The notes beneath the pieces were generated by a model that saw nothing but the letters and a program-made list of their open reading frames with translations, did not search any database and had not been told where the DNA came from. From positions 1 to 35,311 of the forward strand of contig NZ_FOSS01000009.1 of the NCBI RefSeq assembly GCF_900114355.1: a stretch of DNA of 35,311 nt. Reading direction: 5' to 3'. Each line of letters opens with the position of its first letter. Within the stretch, counting starts at the first letter, position 1. The DNA is from Lysobacter sp. cf310. Lineage in GTDB: Bacteria > Pseudomonadota > Gammaproteobacteria > Xanthomonadales > Xanthomonadaceae. This document shows, piece after piece, positions 29,208 through 35,311 of the stretch. The position numbers were made by a program, and so were the translations under genes.

Positions 29208-31295
29208 TTAGAACGTGACGCTCCAGCTGTTGATGTAGCCGGTGTCGCCGCCGGCGTTGTCGTTGACGCGCAGCTTCCAGGTACCGTTCAGCGCTTCGGT
29301 CGACAGGTTCAGCGTGACCGTCTTGGCGACGTTGTCGGCGCTGCCGCCGGTGCGGTTGTGGATGTTGTAGAGCGAACCGTCCGGAGCCACCAGGTCCACC
29401 TTCAGGTCGCCCTGATAGGTGTGCACGATCGCGACCGTCACCGAAGCGTTGCTCGGGGCGTTGCCGCTGCGGCCGGAGACCGTGATCGGGCTGTCGACCG
29501 TGGCGTTGTCGCTGATGGTGTAGTCGGTGGTGTTGCTGTAGGTCTGGGTACCGCCACCGCCGGTGGTGTAGCTGCCGGTCAGGCTGGCGCCCGAGAACGT
29601 CGAGTAGCCGCGCACCAGCACGTGGTAAGTGCCGGCCTGGGCCGTGGCGATGTTGCAGGTCTCGGCGTTGGTGCTGCCCTCGGACTTGCAGTCGTAGCTG
29701 GCCGTGGTCGGCGCGCTGCCGAACTTCACGAACAGGTCGGCATCGCCGCTACCGCCGGCGGTGACGAACTTCAGACCGCTGGCGCCGGCCGGCACCACCA
29801 GGGTGTAGCGCAGCTCGGTGCCGGCGCTGCCGGACAGACCGGTGACCGGGGTGCCGTTGGTCAGCACGCCGGTCGGCGGCGGGGTGGTGCCGTTGACGGC
29901 GTCGACCGCGGCCTTGGCGTTGAGGATGCCCGGGCCGATGCTCTGCGACGGGGTCGACGGGAACGCGGTGACGTTGGCCTTGATGATCGATTCGATCTCG
30001 GCCGGAGTCTTGGGCGTGGTCGCCACGGCCTGCATCAGCGCCACCACGCCGGCGACGTGCGGGGTCGCCATCGAGGTGCCGTTGTAGGAGGCGTAGGTTT
30101 CCGAACCCGGCGTGGTCGAACCGCTGTTGAGGGTCGACAGGATGTTCGAGCCCGGTGCGGCGATGTCGATCAGCGCGCCGTAGTTGGAGAAGCTCGAACG
30201 CGCGCCGGTGCTGGTGATCGAAGCCACCGCGATCACGTTGTTGCAGTTCGCGGGCGAGGCGTTGGACACGTTGACGTTGTCGTTGCCGGCGGCGATCACC
30301 AGGGTGGTGCCGCGGCTGACCGCGCTGTTGATCGCGTTCTGGGTGGTGGTGCCGCAAGCGCCCGAGCCGCCCAGCGAGAGGTTGATGACCTCGGCCGGAT
30401 TGGCGTTGGCGGGCACGCCGCTGACGGTGCCGCCCGAGGCCCAGATGATGGCGTCGGCGATATCGGAGTCGTAGCCGCCGCAGGTGCCGAGCACGCGCAC
30501 CGGCACGATCTTGGCGCCGTAGGCGACGCCGGCGACGCCCTTGGCGTTGTTGGTCACCGCGGCGATGGTGCCGGCGACGTGGGTGCCGTGCCAGCTCGAA
30601 CCCTGCGCGGCATGGGTGCCGCCGCACTGGTTGGCGCTGACCCAGTCGCCCGGATCGCTGGGATCGCTGTCGCGGCCGTTGCCGTCGTTCGACACGGTGG
30701 TGTCGATGATGAAGTCGTAGCCCGGCAGGATGTTGGCGCTCAGATCGCTATGGCTGGTGATGCCGGTGTCGAGCACCGCCACGACCGAACCGGAGCCGTT
30801 GGTGACGTCCCAAGCCTGGTTGGCCTTGATGCCGTAGGTGCCCGAGTAGCCCCACTGCTCGCTGTAGCGGGTGTCGTTCGGGGTCAGGAAGGCGTGGTTG
30901 AGCTTGTCGACTTCGACGTATTCGACGTTGGCGTCGGCGGCGATCTGACGCATCAGCGACTCGGCTTCGACGTGGTCGAGCGCGCGATCGCTGCGCACGA
31001 CTTCGGCGCCCAGGGCGGTGCGGCGCAGCGAGCGGATGCCCAGGGCCTTGCCGGCGCCGGCGGTGGAGGCGGCCGTGCTCAGCGAACGCTGCAGCGTGCT
31101 GGCGTTGGTGGTCGGGGCGCTACCGTCCTTGAACTTGACGATGAAGCGCTGAACTTTTTCGGAAGACTGCAGGCCGGCGAGATTGACGCGGCCAGCGGCG
31201 AACGCCGGGGCGGCGATCATGCTCGAAGCCAGTACGGCTGCCGTGGCGGCGGCCAGGGCGTGCACGCGAATGCGACGCGAGGACAGCTGAGACAT
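29208..31295 (-). CDS. Secreted S8 subtilisin-like protease (S8-1) with PPC and P domains
   Basis: 695 residues. Signal peptide of about 34, I9 propeptide (FIVKFKDGSAP ... NVEYVEVD, about 48-130), S8 domain with Asp176 (VLDTGI), His236 (HGTHVAGT) and Ser408 (GTSMATPHVAG), a PPC (pre-peptidase C-terminal) domain (about 475-580) and a P domain (583-695). The oxyanion Asn is in AAGNDN. It is a broad-specificity extracellular endopeptidase by family. It differs from the second S8 gene in carrying PPC where that has PKD. GGGGG stands eight bases before the ATG. A perfect CRP/Clp-type palindrome lies about 200 bases upstream. Confidence 0.96.
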   Translation of the reverse strand: MSQLSSRRIRVHALAAATAAVLASSMIAAPAFAAGRVNLAGLQSSEKVQRFIVKFKDGSAPTTNASTLQRSLSTAASTAGAGKALGIRSLRRTALGAEVVRSDRALDHVEAESLMRQIAADANVEYVEVDKLNHAFLTPNDTRYSEQWGYSGTYGIKANQAWDVTNGSGSVVAVLDTGITSHSDLSANILPGYDFIIDTTVSNDGNGRDSDPSDPGDWVSANQCGGTHAAQGSSWHGTHVAGTIAAVTNNAKGVAGVAYGAKIVPVRVLGTCGGYDSDIADAIIWASGGTVSGVPANANPAEVINLSLGGSGACGTTTQNAINSAVSRGTTLVIAAGNDNVNVSNASPANCNNVIAVASITSTGARSSFSNYGALIDIAAPGSNILSTLNSGSTTPGSETYASYNGTSMATPHVAGVVALMQAVATTPKTPAEIESIIKANVTAFPSTPSQSIGPGILNAKAAVDAVNGTTPPPTGVLTNGTPVTGLSGSAGTELRYTLVVPAGASGLKFVTAGGSGDADLFVKFGSAPTTASYDCKSEGSTNAETCNIATAQAGTYHVLVRGYSTFSGASLTGSYTTGGGGTQTYSNTTDYTISDNATVDSPITVSGRSGNAPSNASVTVAIVHTYQGDLKVDLVAPDGSLYNIHNRTGGSADNVAKTVTLNLSTEALNGTWKLRVNDNAGGDTGYINSWSVTF

Positions 31296-31853
31296 CTATG
31301 TAACCCCCGAAGCTGGAATAAGCCGCTAAGCGCGGCAAAAAACCGCAAGAACCTCTCTCCGGCCGGCGGGACTACCGCGGCCTTAGGCTCGAACGGTGGA
31401 TACGGACAGGTGACAAAATGTGTCCGCAAAGTGACGCTAGTCGACCTTTCGTACCCATCGCAACGGGGATATCCACTCAATGTGCACAGGTATTTGTGAC
31501 TATCGTCACAAATTATTGCGGTAACCGCTTTCACGTGAAATCGACACGACAATATGCCGCATCGCAACATACGGTTGCGCGTCTGAGACGGGAAACCCAG
31601 GTTAAGTCGCGGTTTTAGCAGGGAATCTTGGGCGCCAACCGGGCGAATTCAGCCGTTTTGAGGTGCCGGCAGGCACACAGCAGGCGGTGCCTACGGTGGC
31701 GCCGCGCGCCCGTTGCGAAACGGCGCCTGCAAGATCAGCCGGGGCCCCAGCCTGCCACCGCCCCAGGTGCCGAGGCGTGTGGCGCAAGGTGCAGCGGCCG
31801 CGCCGCCAATTCGGCCTCGCGCCCCGCTTTCGCGAGGGCGCCTGGCGGTCGTT
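31296..31853 (-). other. Intergenic control region between S8-1 and the I9 protein
   Basis: No gene is supported; short frames here have poor codon use. A TTGAGT (31475-31480) followed at 17 bases by TGGGTA (31452-31457) is a weak promoter candidate that would put the Clp-type site near -58. A GGCGCCG/CGGCGCC pair (31698-31727) forms a hairpin downstream of the I9 gene that may end its transcript. No remnant of a catalytic domain is visible after the I9 stop. Confidence 0.4.
31492..31513. promoter_or_regulatory. CRP/Clp-type binding site upstream of S8-1
   Basis: ATTTGTGAC-TATC-GTCACAAAT is a perfect 9-base inverted repeat, matching the TGTGA-N6-TCACA core exactly (31495-31510). Clp, the Xanthomonadaceae homologue of CRP, is known as a global activator of secreted lytic enzymes in Lysobacter. 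The centre is about 207 bases before the S8-1 start codon. Confidence 0.75.
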
Positions 31854-32303
31854 TCAGCGGTCCAGACTGCCGCCGATCGGCATGATCGACACGACGCCGT
31901 CGATCTCGATGTACTCCACGTCCGGATCGGCCGCGAAGGTCTGCATCAGTTTCTGCGCCTCGGCCTTGCTCAAGGGGCGGTCGGCGCGGAACACGTCGGC
32001 GGCCACCGACAGGCGCAGCTTGTGTTCCAGCTTGATCGCGCCGCCCCCGCTCTTCAGGCCGCTATTGCCGGCGGTGCTGGCAAACCGCGCCTTGACGCTG
32101 GCTTCCTCGCGCGCGGGCACGCTGCCGTCGCGGTATTTGACGATGAATTGCTGGTACGGGCCGTTGCCCTGCAGCTCGCCCACATGCGCCTTCGGGGCAC
32201 CGCCGTCGCCATTGGAGTTGGCGGACGCCATGCAGGCGCTCATCGCCAAAGCCAGCGCGGCTGCGCTGACGGCGAGCAGGGATCGGCGGAATAGGCTGGG
32301 CAT
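31854..32303 (-). CDS. Free-standing I9 propeptide/inhibitor-like lipoprotein
   Basis: 149 residues. The N-terminus MPSLFRRSLLAVSAAALALAMSAC looks like a lipoprotein signal with lipobox MSAC and Cys24. The remainder matches the propeptides of both flanking S8 proteases: FIVKYRDGSVP, FRADRPLSKAEAQKLM and PDVEYIEIDGVV. The frame stops where an S8 catalytic domain would begin, with no such domain following. In the family, I9 domains act as folding chaperones and as tight inhibitors of their protease. A separate lipidated one could hold or block S8 protease at a membrane; a truncated gene is the other option. The pro-region and signal are intact, which favours a functional gene. Confidence 0.8.
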   Translation of the reverse strand: MPSLFRRSLLAVSAAALALAMSACMASANSNGDGGAPKAHVGELQGNGPYQQFIVKYRDGSVPAREEASVKARFASTAGNSGLKSGGGAIKLEHKLRLSVAADVFRADRPLSKAEAQKLMQTFAADPDVEYIEIDGVVSIMPIGGSLDR

Positions 32304-32473
32304 GGCATCGGCTCCTGGATCATGGCGTTCCCGATTTCGAAACGCACCGGCGGTGCGAATGGGGTTGAAGCTGATTCGTACGCTAGTCGGCCCGCGCTGA
32401 ACGGTGCGGAACCGGCGCCGGCGTAGGTGCGGCCGGCGACGCGCGCAGGCGCGCCGCCGGACCGCGGGACAAT

Positions 32474-32509
32474 GGTGCGTCCGAGCTCGGGGTCGGGCCC
32501 GGACGCACC
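32474..32509. other. Hairpin between S8-2 and the I9 gene
   Basis: GGTGCGTCCG (32474-32483) and CGGACGCACC (32500-32509) form a 10-bp stem with a 16-base loop. No T-run follows, so it may be a processing or stability structure at the end of the S8-2 transcript. Confidence 0.4.
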
Positions 32510-32562
32510 CGCATGCCGGAACCGCCGTTCGCGCGGCGGGCCCGACCTGCTTGCCCGCCGAC

Positions 32563-34668
32563 TCAGAAGGTGACGCTCCAGCTGTTGATGTAACCCAGGT
32601 CCTGCGCCGCGCGGTCGGTGGCACGCAGCCTCCAGGTGCCGTTGAGCGCTTCGCTGCTCAGGTTGATCACGCGATTGGTGATGATCACGTGGTCGCCGCT
32701 GTCGGCGGTATTGGGACGATTGAACAGGTTGTAGACCGTGCCGTCCGGCGCGATCAGATCGACGATCAGATCGCCGCGGAACGGATGCTGCACGTTCACC
32801 GACACCTGGGCGTTGCTGGGCGCGTTGCCGCTACGGCCGGAGACCACGATCGAGCTGCTGGCGCCGCTGACGTTGTTGTCGGGAATGTTGACGTCGGTGG
32901 TGTTGCTGTAGGTCTGGGTGCCGCCGGTGCCGCCGACGGTGACCGTGGAGGTCTTGGTGTTGGTGGCGCCGCCGTTGTCCGTGACCGTCAGGGTGACCGT
33001 GTAGGTGCCGGCCGCCGCATAGGTGCGGCTGGGGTTGGTCGCGGTGGAGGTGCCGCCGTCGCCGAAGTTCCAGCTGCGCGAGGCGATGGAGCCGTCGCTG
33101 TCGGTCGAGGCGTCGGTGAACGTCACCGTCAAACCGCTGGCCGACGAACTGAAGTTCGCCACCGGCGCCGCGTTGACCGGACCGCCGCCGCCCGCGGCCG
33201 CCACCGCCGCCGCCGCATCGATCAGGCCGGGGCCGCAGCCGCCGGGGCAGTTGGCCGCGGAGATCGGACGCGCGGTGTTGGCCAGGATCTGGCGCACCTG
33301 CTCGAAGGTCTTGGGTGTGGCCGAGACCGCCTGGATCAAGGCGACCACGCCGGCCACATGCGGCGAGGCCATCGAGGTGCCCTGCTCGAAGGCATAGCCG
33401 TTGTTCGAGTACGTGGACAGGACGCCCTGCGCATCGTGGCTGCGCGTGCAGTCGCCGGCGCGGGGCACGCGATTCAAGGGCAGGAACTCGTTGGTGGGCG
33501 AGCAGGTCTCGCCGCCCGGCGCGGTGATGTCGATGGTGGCGCCGTAGGTCGAGTACCAGGCGCGGCGGCCGCCCTGGTCGCTGGCGGCGACGCTGATCAC
33601 GTTGTTGCAGCTCGCGGGCGTGGAGCCGGCGACGTCGATGTTGCTGTTGCCGGCGGCGGCGACCACGATCGAGCCGTTCGCGGTCGCGGTGTTGATCGCA
33701 TCCTGGTAGGCGGGCGTGGCCGAACACGGCGCATCGCCGCCCAGCGACATGTTGATGACCTCGGCCGGATTGGCGTTGGCGGGCGCGCCGGCGACGGCGC
33801 CGCCGGAAGCCCAGACGATGGCGTCGGCGATGTCGGAGGTGGCGCCGGAACCTTCGCGGCCGAGCACGCGGATCGGCACGATGCGCGCACCGTAGGCCAC
33901 GCCGGCCACGCCGGAGGCGTTGTTGGTGACCGCGCCGATGGTGCCGGCGACGTGGGTGCCGTGATAGACGCCCGAGGAATCGTTCGGGTTGGCGTCGCGG
34001 CCGTTGCCGTCGTCGGACGCGCCGCAGCCGGCGACGCCGCCGCAATCGGTCGCCGAGAAGCCCGTGGTGGAGGTGACGAAGTCGTAGCCGGTCAGGACAT
34101 TGGCGTTCAGATCGGGGTGCGCGACGATGCCGCTGTCGATCACCGCCACCACCACGCCGTTGCCGTTGGTGCTGTTCCAGGCGGTCGGCGCGTTGATGCC
34201 CACCGCGCTGTTGGCGTAGTGCCATTGCTCGTTGTAGCGAGTGTCGTTGGGCACCAGCAGCGCCTTCATCACGTAGTCGGGCTGTACCCACTCCACGTTC
34301 GGATCGGCGGCCAGCTGTTGGATCACCGCGCGCGCTTCGTCGCTGTTGAGGGCGGTGTCGTTGACCACGACGTCGGCGCCCAGCGCCATCCGGCGCAGAT
34401 GCTTCAGGCCCAGGCGCTTGCCCTTGGAGGCCGCCGGCAGCACGGTGCGCGTCGAAGCGGCGCTCAGCGAGGAAGCGACCGAGGCGGTGCTGGCGGTGGG
34501 TGCGCTGCCGTTCTTGTACTTGACGATGAAGCGGCTGTAGTTCTCGCCGGACTTCAGCCCGGAAACGACCGCGTGGCCGGCGAAGGCCGGCGCGGCGATG
34601 GAGGTCAACGCCAACGCGGTGGCGGCGGTGAGCGCGCGTACGCGCAGCGTGGTGTTCGAGTTCGACAT
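32563..34668 (-). CDS. Secreted S8 subtilisin-like protease (S8-2) with PKD and P domains
   Basis: 701 residues. Signal peptide of about 30 (TAATALALTSIAAPAFA), I9 propeptide (FIVKYKNGSAP ... ADPNVEWVQPD), S8 domain with Asp178 (VIDSGI), His236 (HGTHVAGT) and Ser432 (GTSMASPHVAG), PKD (about 500-580) and P domain (584-701). Compared with S8-1 it has extra cysteine-bearing loops (TDCGGVAGC near 208, ETCSPTNEF near 387, NCPGGCGPG near 473) that may form disulfides. The P domain belongs to a different subtype (RATDRAAQDLGYINSW) than that of the RVNDNA type. GAGGATC about ten bases before the ATG supports the start. Confidence 0.95.
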   Translation of the reverse strand: MSNSNTTLRVRALTAATALALTSIAAPAFAGHAVVSGLKSGENYSRFIVKYKNGSAPTASTASVASSLSAASTRTVLPAASKGKRLGLKHLRRMALGADVVVNDTALNSDEARAVIQQLAADPNVEWVQPDYVMKALLVPNDTRYNEQWHYANSAVGINAPTAWNSTNGNGVVVAVIDSGIVAHPDLNANVLTGYDFVTSTTGFSATDCGGVAGCGASDDGNGRDANPNDSSGVYHGTHVAGTIGAVTNNASGVAGVAYGARIVPIRVLGREGSGATSDIADAIVWASGGAVAGAPANANPAEVINMSLGGDAPCSATPAYQDAINTATANGSIVVAAAGNSNIDVAGSTPASCNNVISVAASDQGGRRAWYSTYGATIDITAPGGETCSPTNEFLPLNRVPRAGDCTRSHDAQGVLSTYSNNGYAFEQGTSMASPHVAGVVALIQAVSATPKTFEQVRQILANTARPISAANCPGGCGPGLIDAAAAVAAAGGGGPVNAAPVANFSSSASGLTVTFTDASTDSDGSIASRSWNFGDGGTSTATNPSRTYAAAGTYTVTLTVTDNGGATNTKTSTVTVGGTGGTQTYSNTTDVNIPDNNVSGASSSIVVSGRSGNAPSNAQVSVNVQHPFRGDLIVDLIAPDGTVYNLFNRPNTADSGDHVIITNRVINLSSEALNGTWRLRATDRAAQDLGYINSWSVTF

Positions 34669-34858
34669 CGTAGAAAGATCCTCGAATGAAGCCCATGGAC
34701 AGGCCGCGGATTGCGGCGATGGCGGTGGGCGGGCACGTGCGCCCACCGGACCGTGAATCGCGGCGCGTGCCGCGATACGGATCGAAACTACGTTTGGACG
34801 CACGCGGAGGGCACGGGAATGCCGCGCATTTAGCGGACCTAAATGCGACTTGAATCAC

Positions 34859-34880
34859 AATTTCATAAATTGAAATTATC
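34859..34880 (-). promoter_or_regulatory. AT-rich palindrome over a putative -10 of S8-2
   Basis: AATTTCA (34859-34865) and TGAAATT (34871-34877) are inverted around TAAAT. A GATAAT hexamer on the minus strand (34875-34880) overlaps it and fits a -10 box. With that -10, the TGTG-N8-CACA site upstream would sit near -42, where class II CRP activation occurs. The palindrome could be a second operator. All placements are inferred. Confidence 0.4.
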
Positions 34881-34904
34881 GCTACACCACAAAGCCACAA
34901 TCAC

Positions 34905-34920
34905 TGTGTTTTCAGGCACA
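34905..34920. promoter_or_regulatory. CRP/Clp-like site upstream of S8-2
   Basis: TGTGTTTTCAGGCACA fits TGTGA-N6-TCACA at eight of ten core bases. It is about 245 bases before the S8-2 start, similar in layout to the perfect site before S8-1. The rest of the 549-base gap 34669-35217 holds the S8-2 leader and the terminator of the next gene. Confidence 0.5.
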
Positions 34921-35130
34921 AATCTGGCGAACTCACGCCCAACGCAGAAGCGGACCGCTCCCCCTACCCTTTCAATATCAAGCAATTAGACAGAATCACC
35001 GCGCCGATGTGTGGTCGAGCCCAAGGCCGAACATGCGTCGATGACGGACTTGCCTGAGTGGAAAAATTCGCCCACCCGGCCGACCCCGCCTGGCCGTGAC
35101 GCTGCCGCCCAGCGCCCGCGCACCGCGCAA

Positions 35131-35156
35131 AGAAAAGCCCCGGCCGAAGCCGGGGC
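35131..35156 (-). terminator. Terminator of the rightmost protease gene
   Basis: GCCCCGGC/GCCGGGGC stem with a TTCG loop (35137-35156) followed on the minus strand by TTTTCT. Its stem is close to those at 22136 and 29145. Confidence 0.9.
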
Positions 35157-35217
35157 TCGAAGATCGCCACACGGTGAGCGGTCGCGGCGCGGACAGCGTC
35201 GCGACCGCCGCTTGCGA

Positions 35218-35311
35218 TCAGAAGGTGATGCTCCAGTTGTCGATGTAGCCCACGTCCTGGCCGGCCCGATCGGCGGCGCGCAGCCGCCAGGTGCCGTTGA
35301 GCGCTTCGGTC
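35218..35311 (-). CDS. C-terminal end of a further P-domain protein (5' end outside window)
   Basis: Thirty codons before a TGA read TEALNGTWRLRAADRAGQD and then VGYIDNWSITF. This is the end of a P/Homo-B domain and is closest to that of S8-2 (RATDRAAQDLGYINSWSVTF). It is therefore probably another secreted S8 peptidase of the same cluster; the catalytic family cannot be seen. It has its own terminator. Confidence 0.85.
   Translation of the reverse strand, partial: TEALNGTWRLRAADRAGQDVGYIDNWSITF

Noticed and set aside
31418-31618. Small plus-strand frame in the S8-1 control region
   Set aside because: Codon use unlike the genome, no ribosome binding site, and it overlaps the Clp-type palindrome.

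Overview
The window looks like chromosomal DNA of a Xanthomonadaceae bacterium, most probably Lysobacter. The evidence is high GC with strong GC3 bias, the gene order hemA / TPR / lolB / ispE / tRNA-Gln / prs / rplY / pth / ychF known from gammaproteobacteria, GC-rich REP-like palindromes, and a run of secreted proteases that includes a lysyl-endopeptidase-type enzyme with the domain order described from Lysobacter. The species call is inference.

Positions 1-8634 are a housekeeping block on the minus strand: a tRNA-Tyr/Gly/Thr-tuf operon behind a strong stable-RNA promoter (tuf is cut by the left edge), then ychF, pth, rplY, prs, tRNA-Gln, ispE, lolB and a TPR protein. ispE ends inside the tRNA-Gln gene. 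lolB carries an unusual C-terminal extension. Positions 8774-15790 run the other way: hemA, prfA, a GNAT acetyltransferase, a SPINDLY/OGT-type glycosyltransferase (GT41), a 126-bp tandem-repeat block that duplicates the end of the GT41 gene, moaB, and a small XRE regulator overlapping a PPK2 kinase.

Positions 15923-22065 hold mixed genes: an XRE-type regulator, an uncharacterised exported protein next to a DUF2145 protein, a minus-strand operon yihY-tlpA-like-acyP, wrbA plus a DUF2069 membrane protein, and a single-domain asparaginase-like protein. Three REP-like palindromes lie at gene ends in the window.

Positions 22199-35311 are the accessory centre of interest. They hold six genes for secreted peptidases or presumed peptidases on one strand: an M28 aminopeptidase, an M14 carboxypeptidase, an S1 lysyl endopeptidase, two S8 subtilisin-like proteases, and the end of one more. 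The catalytic domains belong to four unrelated families, but every gene ends in the same proprotein-convertase P-type domain, usually after a PKD domain. Between the two S8 genes sits a free-standing I9 propeptide/inhibitor with a lipoprotein signal. The S8-1 upstream region has a perfect CRP/Clp-type palindrome and the S8-2 upstream region has a related weaker site. Together they suggest a co-regulated extracellular proteolysis locus with endo- and exopeptidases and its own inhibitor or foldase.
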